Of a stretch of DNA of 64,000 nt, positions 52,887 through 62,178 are shown one piece after another. Where the stretch lies: NCBI GenBank assembly GCA_964535215.1, contig CAZHST010000003.1, positions 62,001 through 126,000 of the forward strand, given 5' to 3'. The notes beneath the pieces were generated by a model that was given only the letters and a program-made list of their open reading frames with translations, had not been told where the DNA came from and ran no database searches. Both the position numbers and the translations under genes were made by a program. Every line of letters starts with the position of its first letter. Within the stretch, counting starts at the first letter, position 1. The stretch is from JACQHM01 sp964535215. Its GTDB lineage: Bacteria; Methylomirabilota; Methylomirabilia; Methylomirabilales; JACQHM01.

Positions 52887-55172
52887 TTAGAGTTTCGGGG
52901 CAACGGCCTCCAGCTCGTAAACCTCGATGATATCACCCACCTTGATGTCGCTGAAGTTCAAAAGCCCTACGCCGCACTCGTACCCGCTCCCCACCTCTTT
53001 CACATCCTCCTTGAACCGCTTTAAGGAGGCGATCCTCCCTTCGTGGACCACCCGCCCGTCCCGGACGAGCCGGATGGAGGCATCCCTCACCACCTTCCCG
53101 TCCAACACGTAACCACCGGCGACCGTCCCCACCTTTGGGACCTGGAAGAGGGCCCGGACCTCGACCCTCCCCACGACCCGCTCTTTGTATGTGGGTTCCA
53201 AGAGCCCCTCCATGGCCGCCTTCACCTCGGCAACGGCATCGTAGATCACGTTGTAGAGACGGATCTCGACATGCCCGACCTCGGCGAGACGCTGGGCCTG
53301 GGGATCGGCCCGGACGCCGAAACCGATGATGACCGCATCGGAGGCAGAGGCCAGCATGACGTCGCTTTCACTGACGGCCCCGACAGCACTGTGGAGGATG
53401 CGGAGCTTTACCGTTTCGGTGCTCAGCCGCTCGAGGGCATCCCGGAGGGCCTCAACGGAGCCCTGGACATCCCCTTTGATGATCAATCGAAGCTCCTTAA
53501 TCTCCCCCTCCCTGACCCTCCGATGGAGGTCTTCCAACGTCAGGCGGGGCTGCTGGGCGGCTGCCAAGGCCTCTTCCCGGTGCTTCTGCCGACGGGCGAG
53601 GGCAATCTGGCGTGCCTTTCGCTCGTCCGAGACCGCGATGAAGAGATCGCCAGCCACAGGAACATCCGAGAAGCCGAGCACCTCCACCGGCGTGGACGGA
53701 CCAGCCTCATGCATCCTCCTCCCCTTGTCACTGATCAAGGCCCGGACCTTTCCATGTTGAAACCCAGCCACGAAGGCATCACCGACCCGGAGCGTCCCCT
53801 GCTGGATCAAGACCGTCGCCACCGGGCCCCGGCCCTTGTCCAGCTTCGCCTCGATGACGGTCCCCCTCGCCGCCCTGAAAGGATTCGCCTTCAACTCTTG
53901 GATCTCCGCCAGCAAGAGGAGCATCTCCAGAAGGTTCTCAATGCCCATCCGCTTTTTGGCCGAGACCTCTACAAAGATGGTCTGACCACCCCATTCCTCC
54001 GGTACCAGGCCCAGGTCAGCAAGCTGCTGCTTGACCCGATTGGGATCGGCGTTCGGTTTATCGATCTTGTTGATAGCCACCAGGATCGGGACGCCGGCGG
54101 CTTTGGCGTGGTTGATGGCCTCGACGGTCTGGGGCATGACCCCATCATCGGCGGCCACCACCAGGACCACAAGATCTGTTACCTGCGCCCCCCTGGCCCG
54201 CATGGCGGTAAAGGCCTCATGACCAGGGGTATCGAGAAACACGATCTTCCCTCCCTGAAACCCCTTTGAGGGATCAGGGGGGAGTTCGACTTCGTAGGCC
54301 CCAATGTGCTGGGTGATGCCGCCGACCTCCGAGGCGGTGACATTGGTCTGGCGGATGGCGTCGAGAAGCGTGGTCTTTCCGTGATCCACGTGACCCATGA
54401 TGGTCACTACAGGGGCCCTTGACCGGAGCTTCTCAGGCTCTTCGACCTCTTCAGGGATCTCCAGGAGCTCCTCGAGAGGGGTCACCTCCACCTCAACCCC
54501 AAACTGATCGGCGACCCTCTTCGCCACCCCGGGGTCGATGGACTGGTTGATGGTGGCCATGACCCCTATCCTCATGAGCCGTTTGATCACCTCGCTTCCG
54601 CTCACCTGAAGCTTCTCGGCCAACTCCTTAACGGTGATGGCCTCAGAGATCCGAAGGATCGGTTTCCGAGGGACCTCGATGGTCGGCCCTGGAGGCGGGG
54701 AGGCGATGGGTTCCGCCCTCACCGGAGATGGAGGCACCGGCTGGACGACCGGCTTGGCTTCCGGAGCGGGAGGGGCCGGAGCCGTCGGTTTCACCTCGGC
54801 CGGGGGAGCCTCAACGAGAACCCCAGGGACGGCCGAGGGCGTCTCCACGGAAACGGGGACCTCTTCCCGCCCGGGGATCTCCCTGGGGCGCCGGACTTTA
54901 GGGAGTGGGGCAGCCTCCTCTGGCCGTCCTGACGGGATGGCCTTTGAAGGCACCTCCTCAGCCGCAACCGGTGGGACGGGAGACCCCGGAACGGTTGATC
55001 CCGGCACCGGGGGCTTCCCCAAGGCCTTGAGCAGGATCTCGCGGGCGACTTCCTCGTCCACGTTGCTGCTATGAGTTTTAACCTCTAACCCGGCCCGGTG
55101 GAGATACTCCAGGGCCTCTTTGCTCGTGATCCCTAATTCTCGGGCCAGGGCGTTCACTCGCTTCTTTGCCAC
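52887..55172 (-). CDS. infB: Translation initiation factor IF-2
   Basis: A 761-residue GTPase that delivers initiator tRNA. The N-terminal IF2_N segment (RVNALARELGITSKEALEYL) is followed by a Pro/Ala/Glu-rich linker (about 55-170), a second IF2_N segment and the G domain (GHVDHGKTTLLDAI, DTPGHEAFTAM, NKIDKPNADP). Domains II-IV follow. It is flanked by ylxRQ upstream and the DUF503 gene downstream. Confidence 0.98.
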   Translation of the reverse strand: MAKKRVNALARELGITSKEALEYLHRAGLEVKTHSSNVDEEVAREILLKALGKPPVPGSTVPGSPVPPVAAEEVPSKAIPSGRPEEAAPLPKVRRPREIPGREEVPVSVETPSAVPGVLVEAPPAEVKPTAPAPPAPEAKPVVQPVPPSPVRAEPIASPPPGPTIEVPRKPILRISEAITVKELAEKLQVSGSEVIKRLMRIGVMATINQSIDPGVAKRVADQFGVEVEVTPLEELLEIPEEVEEPEKLRSRAPVVTIMGHVDHGKTTLLDAIRQTNVTASEVGGITQHIGAYEVELPPDPSKGFQGGKIVFLDTPGHEAFTAMRARGAQVTDLVVLVVAADDGVMPQTVEAINHAKAAGVPILVAINKIDKPNADPNRVKQQLADLGLVPEEWGGQTIFVEVSAKKRMGIENLLEMLLLLAEIQELKANPFRAARGTVIEAKLDKGRGPVATVLIQQGTLRVGDAFVAGFQHGKVRALISDKGRRMHEAGPSTPVEVLGFSDVPVAGDLFIAVSDERKARQIALARRQKHREEALAAAQQPRLTLEDLHRRVREGEIKELRLIIKGDVQGSVEALRDALERLSTETVKLRILHSAVGAVSESDVMLASASDAVIIGFGVRADPQAQRLAEVGHVEIRLYNVIYDAVAEVKAAMEGLLEPTYKERVVGRVEVRALFQVPKVGTVAGGYVLDGKVVRDASIRLVRDGRVVHEGRIASLKRFKEDVKEVGSGYECGVGLLNFSDIKVGDIIEVYELEAVAPKL

Positions 55173-55196
55173 TCCACCTATCTCCTCTTGGACAAC

Positions 55197-55841
55197 CTAC
55201 CGCCGATCACCTTCCTGGGCCTCCCCCTGGGGGACTTTCCCCGCATACTGGAGGATACCACAAGCGAAGCGAGGATCCTTCACCGCGACCACCCGGCTCA
55301 TCCGACCAACAGCTTCCGCCAGTTGGGTTTTTGTGAGAAGGGTCAGAATAGGCACACCCTGCCTTGCGGCTTCAACCTCGAGGGGGGAAGAATCCATGGT
55401 TCCCCCATCTTTTGCCAGGAGCACAAGACGGGCGGCCCTGCCGCGGAGGGCCCCTTCCACCGCAGGAACTCCGATGGCCAGCCTCTTCGCCCGATGGGCC
55501 AACCCTACCAGGGAAACGATTTTCTTCTGAACCTCCGCCCTCAAGGCTTCAAGGATCGCCTCCATCCCCGCTATCTTCAGATCCGCTCCCAAGGTATGCT
55601 GAAACCCTTTCCTCTTGAGGGCCAACGCCAAACAGCTCCTCTTCGGACAAAGGTAGGCTCCCCTCCCCCCTTTCCCGGTGAGGTCAATCCCCAGGGATCC
55701 GCCTGGAGAAACGTAGAAGCGGATCAACTCCTCCTTTGCCTTCACGGCTCGACAGCCCACACAGGTTCGAAGCGGTGATGATCGCCGTTCGAGGTTCGGG
55801 GTTCGATCCTCGCTGAACACCACCCACCCATCCTCTATCAT
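55197..55841 (-). CDS. YlxR-YlxQ fusion protein (RnpM-like plus L7Ae-like)
   Basis: About 214 residues joining two proteins usually encoded separately between nusA and infB. The N-terminal YlxR/DUF448 domain has RTCVGCRAVKAKEELIRF and GRGAYLCPKRSCLALALKR. The C-terminal L7Ae/L30e domain (YlxQ) has VSLVGLAHRAKRLAIGVPAV and ARLVLLAKDGG. YlxR homologues bind RNase P RNA and YlxQ binds RNA. The start ATG at 55841 lies eight bases past the nusA stop; a longer frame reaches into nusA. Confidence 0.9.
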   Translation of the reverse strand: MIEDGWVVFSEDRTPNLERRSSPLRTCVGCRAVKAKEELIRFYVSPGGSLGIDLTGKGGRGAYLCPKRSCLALALKRKGFQHTLGADLKIAGMEAILEALRAEVQKKIVSLVGLAHRAKRLAIGVPAVEGALRGRAARLVLLAKDGGTMDSSPLEVEAARQGVPILTLLTKTQLAEAVGRMSRVVAVKDPRFACGILQYAGKVPQGEAQEGDRR

Positions 55842-55848
55842 GGAACAT

Positions 55849-57183
55849 CTACGCCCCCTGGGCTGACAGGGCAGCCTTAGCAGCCGCCAGGAGCTTCTCG
55901 GCCGTCTTCTCGCCGATCCCCTCAACCTGGCAAAGATCCTCTAGGGAGGTGGAGGCGAGCTTCTCAACGCTGCCAAAGCCGGCGGCCACTAAACGAGCGG
56001 CCAGCTTCTCCCCAACCCCGGGGAGGTTCTGGAGGGCCAGGACCTCCTCCCCCCCGGTCCTGGAGAGGGGTGGGAACGCCTCCTGGCCTGCCCCGGACTC
56101 CCCCGGCAAACCTTCCGGCTCCATCGCCGGGACAGAAGCTTGAGGCAGAGCTTCTCCTCGAAGCTCGCTTCGGCTCTTGATATCAACCTTCCACCCGAGA
56201 AGCTTTGCCGCCAGCCTGGCATTCACCCCCCTCTTGCCGATGGCCAGGGAGAGCTGATCGTCAGCCACGACAACCTTCAACACATGGGCTTCCTGATCAA
56301 CGGTTACACTTTCGACCTCGGCAGGGGCGAGGGCATTCTTCACAAAGGCCACCGGATCCTCCTTCCACGGGATGATGTCAATCTTCTCGCCGCCCAGCTC
56401 CCTGACGACCGCCTGAACCCGTTGCCCTCGATACCCCACACAGGCCCCTACCGGATCGACATTCGGGTCCAGGGATCGGACGGCGATCTTGGCCCGCTCC
56501 CCTGGCTCCCGGGCCGCTGCCCGGATCTCGACGATCCCCTCGAGGATCTCCGGGACCTCGACTTCAAAGAGCTTGATCAGAAACGCCGGGTGGGTCCTGG
56601 AGAGGATGATCTGGGATCCTTTAGGGGTCTTCTTGACATCCAAGACATAGGCCCGGATCCGGTCCCCAACCCGGTAATCCTCCCGAGGGAGCTGCTCCCG
56701 GGGGGGGAGGATCGCCTCAGCCTTCCCCAGACTCACGATCACATTCCCCTTCACCACCCGTTGGACCACGCCGTTCACCAGCTCGCCTTCCTTGCTCTTG
56801 AAGCTCTGGTAGATCCCCTCCCGCTCTGCCTCGCGAACCCTCTGGATGATGACCTGTTTGGCCGTCTGGGCGGCGATCCGGCCAAAGCCCTGGGCCGGGA
56901 GCTCAACCTTCACCTCCTCGTGGAGCTTCGCGTTGGGGTTCAGCTTCAGGGCCTCCGCGAGGGAGATCTCCAGCTTGGGGTTGGTAGGGTGCTCGACAAC
57001 CTTCTTCACCGCGTAAAGCTTGAAGCGCCCGGATCGTTCGTCAAAGTCCACCTGAAGATCGAGCGCGGTGCCAAGGGCTTTGCGAGAGGCCGAAAGCAGA
57101 GCCGCTTCCACAGCATCAATCAAAACTTCTCTCCCGATGCCCTTCTCGCGCCCGACCTGCTCGATGACCTGGAGCAGATCCAT
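55849..57183 (-). CDS. nusA: Transcription termination/antitermination factor NusA
   Basis: A 444-residue RNA polymerase-binding factor. It has the N-terminal domain (MDLLQVIEQVGREKGIGREV), an S1 domain, and two KH domains with DPVGACVGYRGQRVQAVVRE and LAIGKRGVNARLAAKLLGW. A C-terminal helix-hairpin-helix region (LPGVGEKLAARLVAAG, VEGIGEKTAEKLLAAA) completes it. The ATG at 57183 is preceded by AAGGAGGCG. It follows rimP. Confidence 0.98.
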   Translation of the reverse strand: MDLLQVIEQVGREKGIGREVLIDAVEAALLSASRKALGTALDLQVDFDERSGRFKLYAVKKVVEHPTNPKLEISLAEALKLNPNAKLHEEVKVELPAQGFGRIAAQTAKQVIIQRVREAEREGIYQSFKSKEGELVNGVVQRVVKGNVIVSLGKAEAILPPREQLPREDYRVGDRIRAYVLDVKKTPKGSQIILSRTHPAFLIKLFEVEVPEILEGIVEIRAAAREPGERAKIAVRSLDPNVDPVGACVGYRGQRVQAVVRELGGEKIDIIPWKEDPVAFVKNALAPAEVESVTVDQEAHVLKVVVADDQLSLAIGKRGVNARLAAKLLGWKVDIKSRSELRGEALPQASVPAMEPEGLPGESGAGQEAFPPLSRTGGEEVLALQNLPGVGEKLAARLVAAGFGSVEKLASTSLEDLCQVEGIGEKTAEKLLAAAKAALSAQGA

Positions 57184-57237
57184 CGTAACGCCTCCTTCAA
57201 TCCTCCCCAAGGGGCAAGCCGGCAGTCCTCTCCCCGC

Positions 57238-57705
57238 TTACAATTCGATCTCAAGACGGGCCTTGGCAATGGCATCCCAAGGAATGGCTACCACCGATCC
57301 ATCCCCCTTCTCCAGCAGAATCTGTCCCTCGCGAACACCCTTAAGGCGCCCCAGGAACCTGCGACGGCCTTCTAGAGGCTGGACCGTGGTGACCCTCGCG
57401 AGCCGGCCGGCGAAGCGGATAAAATCCTCCTCCTTGGTCAGTGGCCGATCCAACCCGGGGGAGGAGACTTCCAGCGTATAAGGGTGGCCGATCAGATCCT
57501 GCACGTCGAGGAGATCCCCCAACTGGTGGGAAACTACTTCACAATCGGCTAATGTGACCCCGCCTTCTCTGTCAATGTAGAGGCGGAGGACCCACCCCCT
57601 TCTCTCCCGTTGAAACTCCACCCCGACCAGCTCCAACCCCTCGGCCTCCACAAGAGGCTGAGCCAGCGCCCTGATCCGCCCAATCAGCTCAGAAGAATCC
57701 CTCAT
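57238..57705 (-). CDS. rimP: Ribosome maturation factor RimP
   Basis: A 155-residue 30S assembly factor: ELVGVEFQRERRGWVLRLYI, DREGGVTLADCEVVSHQLGD, YTLEVSSPGLDRPLTKEEDF. The ATG at 57705 has AGGG close upstream; a GTG at 57720 is an alternative. It is the first gene of the rimP-nusA-ylxRQ-infB operon and follows a hairpin and promoter. Confidence 0.95.
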   Translation of the reverse strand: MRDSSELIGRIRALAQPLVEAEGLELVGVEFQRERRGWVLRLYIDREGGVTLADCEVVSHQLGDLLDVQDLIGHPYTLEVSSPGLDRPLTKEEDFIRFAGRLARVTTVQPLEGRRRFLGRLKGVREGQILLEKGDGSVVAIPWDAIAKARLEIEL

Positions 57706-57723
57706 CGCCCTAAAAGACACTTG

Positions 57724-57753
57724 ATAAAAGAAAGAGTGGGCAACGGCCCACTC
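57724..57753 (-). terminator. Hairpin with T-rich tail immediately before rimP
   Basis: On the minus strand, GAGTGGGC-CGTT-GCCCACTC forms a perfect 8-bp stem followed by TTTCTTTTAT. It would stop transcripts arriving from the EF-G-like gene. If the promoter at 57761-57789 is used, the hairpin lies at the very 5' end of the rimP operon transcript. Confidence 0.7.
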
Positions 57754-57760
57754 GTAAAGG

Positions 57761-57789
57761 ATAATACCACATCATCCGACCCACCGCAA
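57761..57789 (-). promoter_or_regulatory. Probable promoter of the rimP-nusA-infB operon
   Basis: On the minus strand, TTGCGG (57789-57784) is followed after 17 bases by TATTAT (57766-57761). Transcription would start near 57754, at the base of the hairpin. Confidence 0.5.
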
Positions 57790-57903
57790 GGGAAAAGTCA
57801 CCACCCCATGCGCCAGGGATCATCCCCCCAACCCATCCCCCCTCCTAGGAACCCCCTGCCAGGAAACGACGCTCACGCCCCCTCAAAGGCAGCCCCGGTA
57901 GGC

Positions 57904-59997
57904 CTACTCCTCCCTGCCCTCTTTCTCCCGTTTGGCCTCAGCAATGATCTTTTCCTGAATGTGGGAAGGGACCTCCTCGTAATGGGAAAACTCCATGGTG
58001 TAATCACCCCGATCGGCGGTGAGGGATCGAAGCTGGGGAGCGTACTCCAGCATCTCGGCCAAGGGGACCAAGGCCTTGACCACCTGGGACTTCCCTCTGG
58101 CCTCGATCCCCAGGACCCGCCCCCGCCGCGCGTTCAGATCGCCGATGATATCCCCCATGCACTCATCGGGAGCGATCACCTCCACGTGCATGATAGGCTC
58201 TAAAAGCCCAGGGTTGGCCTGCATGAAGCCTTTCTTAAAGGCCAGCGATCCGGCGATCTGGAAGGCCAGGTCCGATGAATCCACAGGATGATGGGAGCCG
58301 TCATAAAGGGTAATCTTCGTATCCACCACAGGATAGCCTGCCAGCACCCCCTCCTCCATTGCCTTCAGGATGCCTTTCTCTACCGCCGGGATGTACTGCT
58401 TGGGGATGACACCGCCGACGATGGCGTTGACAAACTCGTATCCCGCTCCTCGGGGGAGGGGTTCCAGCTTGATCCAGCAGTCACCGTATTGACCCCTGCC
58501 ACCCGTCTGCTTCTTATATTTGCCCTGGACCGATGCCTCCCCGTGGATTGTCTCCTTGTACGGGATCCTGGGGGTCTTCATGGCCACCTCAACCCCGAAT
58601 TTGCGTTTAAGCCGCTCCACGATAATCTCGAGATGCTGCTTCCCCATCCCCGCAATGATGATCTCCTTGGTCTGGGGATCTCGACGGACTTTCAGCGTGG
58701 GATCCTCTTCCTGAAGGCGGGAGAGGGCCAGGCTGATCTTCTCCTCGTCCCCCTTCGCCTTGGGCTCGATGGCGTATTCGATGACCGGGTTTGGAATCGG
58801 GAAGGGATCGAACCGGATCGGATGCTTCTCATCGGAGAGGGTATCTCCAGTCCCCGTTTCCTTGAGCTTCGCCACGGCGCCCAAGTCCCCTGCGGAGATC
58901 CCCTCGACAGGGATCTGCTGCTTCCCCCGGAGCGTCACCAGTTGGCTGATTCGCTCCTTCACCCCCTTGGTGGTGTTCAGCACCACGGAATCCGGGGTGA
59001 GAGCCCCAGACCAGACCCGAAAGAGGGAGATCTTCCCGGCATAAGGATCGGCAATGGTCTTAAAGACCAAGGCCGAGAGGGGCTCGTCCTCCCTGGGAGC
59101 CCTCACCACCTGCTCCCCTGTCCTGGGATCGATCCCTTGGACGGCCTCCCGGTCAGCGGGCGAAGGGAAATAGTCGAGGATGAAATCGAGAAGGGGCTGG
59201 ATCCCGATGACCTTGATCGCCGATCCGCACAGGACAGGGACCACTTTCCCATTTAAGGTCCCACGGCGAAGCCCCAAACGAAGCTCCTCCTCCGAGAGGG
59301 TCCCGGCCTCAAGGTACCGCTCCAGGAGCTCGTCGTCTGCTTCGGCCACCGCCTCCAGGAGGGCGGCTCTGGCCCCCTCCACCTCGGCCTGCAAGTCGTC
59401 CGGAATCTCAACCTCGGTGAACCTTCCGGAAGCCCCGTCTTGGAACATATAGGCCCTGTTCTGGACAAGGTCTACCAGCCCTCGGAAAGAGGCCTCGCTT
59501 CCAACGGGGATCTGAACAGGAATGGCCGTGGGGCAGAGGTTCTTGCGGATGTCCTCCAGGGACCGGGTGAAATCCGTCCGCTCGCGATCCAGATGGCTCA
59601 CAAAGATGAGACGAGGGAGGCGGGAAGCATCGGCGAAGGTCCAGACCTTCTCGGTCTGGACCTTGATCCCGGACCCCGCGTGCACGACAACCACCGCCGC
59701 ATCAACTACCCGGAGACAGATCTGGGCATCCGCCAAGAAGATGGAGGCCCCAGGAGTATCCAGGATGTTGATCTTTCCACCCTTCCACTCGCAAAAGGCC
59801 AAGGCGGAGCTGATGGTCGTCTTTCGCTTGATCTCATCCTCATCGAAGTCCGTCGTGGTCGTCCCCTCCTCGACCTTCCCCAGTCGGTTGACAGCCCCGG
59901 CGACATAGAGGATGGCCTCGGTGAGGGAGGTCTTTCCCGCACCGACCTGGGCTACGATCCCGACATTTCGGATCCTGGAAACCTCGTACCGCTTCAT
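57904..59997 (-). CDS. EF-G-like GTPase (elongation factor G paralogue)
   Basis: A 697-residue protein with the five-domain layout of EF-G but altered G motifs. The P-loop is VAQVGAGKTSLTEAIL instead of AHIDAGKTT. Switch I is GTTTTDFDEDEIKRKTTIS, G3 is LDTPGASIFLADAQ instead of DTPGHVDF, and G4 is VSHLDRERTD instead of NKMDR. The domain IV and V sequences (GRGQYGDCWIKLEP, ECMGDIIGDLNARRGRVLG) are EF-G-like. It belongs to the EF-G-like family that often accompanies a true EF-G elsewhere in the genome. Its function is unclear; ribosome recycling or stress-time translation is possible. It lies 47 bases after rpoA. Confidence 0.9.
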   Translation of the reverse strand: MKRYEVSRIRNVGIVAQVGAGKTSLTEAILYVAGAVNRLGKVEEGTTTTDFDEDEIKRKTTISSALAFCEWKGGKINILDTPGASIFLADAQICLRVVDAAVVVVHAGSGIKVQTEKVWTFADASRLPRLIFVSHLDRERTDFTRSLEDIRKNLCPTAIPVQIPVGSEASFRGLVDLVQNRAYMFQDGASGRFTEVEIPDDLQAEVEGARAALLEAVAEADDELLERYLEAGTLSEEELRLGLRRGTLNGKVVPVLCGSAIKVIGIQPLLDFILDYFPSPADREAVQGIDPRTGEQVVRAPREDEPLSALVFKTIADPYAGKISLFRVWSGALTPDSVVLNTTKGVKERISQLVTLRGKQQIPVEGISAGDLGAVAKLKETGTGDTLSDEKHPIRFDPFPIPNPVIEYAIEPKAKGDEEKISLALSRLQEEDPTLKVRRDPQTKEIIIAGMGKQHLEIIVERLKRKFGVEVAMKTPRIPYKETIHGEASVQGKYKKQTGGRGQYGDCWIKLEPLPRGAGYEFVNAIVGGVIPKQYIPAVEKGILKAMEEGVLAGYPVVDTKITLYDGSHHPVDSSDLAFQIAGSLAFKKGFMQANPGLLEPIMHVEVIAPDECMGDIIGDLNARRGRVLGIEARGKSQVVKALVPLAEMLEYAPQLRSLTADRGDYTMEFSHYEEVPSHIQEKIIAEAKREKEGREE

Positions 59998-60044
59998 ACC
60001 TGACCTCCCCCTTCGCTGTTGTCCGCTACCTTCCCCCTGAGAGA

Positions 60045-61100
60045 TCAGAGCAACTCTTTAGCCGGGAAGGCCCCCTCCGCCGTCTGGTCCGTCCTCGTCG
60101 TCTCCTCCTTCAGGCTCTGCCAGAAATCCTGAGGAATTTGCATCCCCAGAGAGAGACCCATCTCCTTTAGGACCCCCTGCAGCTCTTTCAGGGACTTCCG
60201 ACCGAAGTTCCGCATCTTGAGAAGGTCGGCTTCCTTCATCTGGACCAGTTCGTAAAGGAAACGGATCTTCGAGTTCCGAAGGCAATTCGCCGCCCTGACG
60301 GAGAGCTCCAGATCCTCCACACTCTTCCGCAACGTGGCGTAGAGCTGCTGGCGGGCTTCTTTGGCCTCCCGTTCCTCGACCACCTCCGTCTCCTCCTCGA
60401 CCCCTAAGAAGATTTGGAGCTGGTCGTCCAGGATGGCCGCCGCCTCCCTCACGGCTTCAGGAGGGCTTACACTGCCATCGGTCCAGATCTCCATGACAAG
60501 CCTCTCCCGGTGTAACAGATCGCCGGGTTTTAACGGCTCTACCCTAATGGCCACTTTCTGAATCGGGGAAAAATTGGAATCAACAAAGATCACGCCGATA
60601 GGAGCCCCTTCCCGCTTGTTGCGTTCGGCCGGAATATAGCCCCGGCCTTTTCGGACCTCGATCTCCATCTCAAGGGACCCATCCCGATCCAAGGTGGCGA
60701 TGTAAAGGTCGGGGTTCATCAACTCCACATCCGGATCCGGCTGGATCTTCCCCGCGAAAACTTTACCCTCCCCAGCAGCTTTGAGGTAGAGGGTCTTGGG
60801 GCGATCGGTATGGACCTTGAGACGGAGGGCCTTCACGTTCAACACAATGTCGGTCACATCCTCCACCACCCCCCTTAAGGAACAGAACTCATGGGGGGCC
60901 CCAACAATCCGGAGGGAGGTGACCGCCGCCCCTTCAATAGAGGACAGAAGGATCCTCCGCAGGGTGTTACCGATGGTGAGGCCGAGTCCCCGTTCGAAGG
61001 GTTGGACGACCAGCCGCCCAAAAGTCTGGGAGAGACTCGGTTGGTCCCAATGGGCAATCTTCGGCAGGACGAAGCCTGTGGGAAGGGAGAACGCCACCAT
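60045..61100 (-). CDS. rpoA: RNA polymerase alpha subunit
   Basis: A 351-residue subunit. The N-terminal assembly domain has FERGLGLTIGNTLRRILLSS and GAAVTSLRIVGAPHEFCSL, and the C-terminal domain has the helix-hairpin-helix MKEADLLKMRNFGRKSLKEL. It ends in a longer tail than usual. The ATG at 61100 has a GGAGG ten bases before it; an ATG at 61112 is too close to that site. Upstream is rpsK, not rpsD, and downstream is an EF-G-like gene, not rplQ. Confidence 0.97.
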   Translation of the reverse strand: MVAFSLPTGFVLPKIAHWDQPSLSQTFGRLVVQPFERGLGLTIGNTLRRILLSSIEGAAVTSLRIVGAPHEFCSLRGVVEDVTDIVLNVKALRLKVHTDRPKTLYLKAAGEGKVFAGKIQPDPDVELMNPDLYIATLDRDGSLEMEIEVRKGRGYIPAERNKREGAPIGVIFVDSNFSPIQKVAIRVEPLKPGDLLHRERLVMEIWTDGSVSPPEAVREAAAILDDQLQIFLGVEEETEVVEEREAKEARQQLYATLRKSVEDLELSVRAANCLRNSKIRFLYELVQMKEADLLKMRNFGRKSLKELQGVLKEMGLSLGMQIPQDFWQSLKEETTRTDQTAEGAFPAKELL

Positions 61101-61192
61101 CCGACCTCTCATCCTCCAAAAGAGACCTTCGAGTCGTAAGCTGCAAGCCCTTCGGAGAAGAGGGCTCCAGCTCGACGCTTGCTGCTCGATCT

Positions 61193-61594
61193 CTAGACGC
61201 GGCGACGCTTGGGGGGACGGCAGCCGTTATGAGGGATGGGGGTGACGTCCCGGATCATGGTAATCTTGAGGCCAGCGGCCTGGAGGGAGCGAATGGCTGC
61301 CTCCCGACCAGCCCCTGGCCCCTTCACATACGTCCGCACCTCCCGGACCCCATGGGCCATGGCCTTCTTGGCAGCCTCCTCAGCCGCCACCTGGGCGGCA
61401 TAAGGGGTGCTCTTCCGAGAGCCTTTGAACCCAACGCTGCCGGCGCTCGCCCATGTGACGACGTTCCCTTTGAGGTCCGTAATGGTGATAATGGTGTTGT
61501 TAAAGGAAGCCTGGATGTGCGCAACAGCCTCGGTGATGTTCTTGAGCTGTTTTTTGGTCCCTGCCCGTGCCTTTGGTGATTTTCCCTCAGCCAT
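61193..61594 (-). CDS. rpsK: 30S ribosomal protein S11
   Basis: A 133-residue platform protein: AHIQASFNNTIITITDLKGN, STPYAAQVAAEEAAKKAMAHG, and the end RDVTPIPHNGCRPPKRRRV. Complete. It is normally preceded by rpsM and followed by rpsD; here it lies between rplF and rpoA. Confidence 0.98.
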   Translation of the reverse strand: MAEGKSPKARAGTKKQLKNITEAVAHIQASFNNTIITITDLKGNVVTWASAGSVGFKGSRKSTPYAAQVAAEEAAKKAMAHGVREVRTYVKGPGAGREAAIRSLQAAGLKITMIRDVTPIPHNGCRPPKRRRV

Positions 61595-61615
61595 CTGCCT
61601 CCTCGAGAAGCCGGA

Positions 61616-62158
61616 CTATCCTTTAGCTCCAGTTTTGCCGGGCTTCAAACGGATCATCTCCCCGACGTACCGGATCCCCTTGCCCTTATAGGGGTCTGGC
61701 TTCCGAAATCCCCTGATGGTCGCCGCCACCTGGCCAACCAGTTGCTTATCAATCCCAGAGACGACAATGACGTTGGTCCCCTCCACTTTGATGGAGACCC
61801 CCGCCGGGATAGGGTAGCGCACAGGATGGGAGTAGCCAAGATGTAACACCAGGGCTCCCTTGTCAACCTGGGCACGGTAGCCTATCCCAAACAGCTCCAG
61901 GCGCTTCTCGAAACCCCTGGTCACGCCTTCAACCGCATTGGCCAGAAGGGTCCTGGTCAATCCGTGAAGGGCCCGATCTTGCCGGGCATCCGTCGGCCGG
62001 ACGACCTGGAGGGAGCTGTCCTGGATCTTCACGGTCATGCGGGGGTGAACCTCTAGGTTCAGGGAACCTTTCGGCCCCCTCACCGAGATCCTCTGCCCTT
62101 CGACTCCCACCTCCACCCCTGATGGAAGCGGGATGGGCTTTCTTCCGATCCTCGACAT
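61616..62158 (-). CDS. rplF: 50S ribosomal protein L6
   Basis: A 180-residue protein: MSRIGRKPIPLPSGVEV, GPKGSLNLEVHPRMTVKI, and the C-terminal RKPDPYKGKGIRYVGEMIRL. Complete. Its usual neighbours rpsH and rplR are absent; larA is upstream and rpsK 21 bases downstream. Confidence 0.98.
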   Translation of the reverse strand: MSRIGRKPIPLPSGVEVGVEGQRISVRGPKGSLNLEVHPRMTVKIQDSSLQVVRPTDARQDRALHGLTRTLLANAVEGVTRGFEKRLELFGIGYRAQVDKGALVLHLGYSHPVRYPIPAGVSIKVEGTNVIVVSGIDKQLVGQVAATIRGFRKPDPYKGKGIRYVGEMIRLKPGKTGAKG

Positions 62159-62178
62159 GGCAATCCCCTAATTGCCCC

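Noticed and set aside
53043..54269. Long antisense open frame inside infB
   Set aside because: infB is unmistakable and the antisense product lacks any domain or start signal.
57904..59997. Canonical fusA
   Set aside because: P-loop, G3 and NKxD motifs differ at several positions from true EF-G, and the gene is not beside rpsL, rpsG or tuf.
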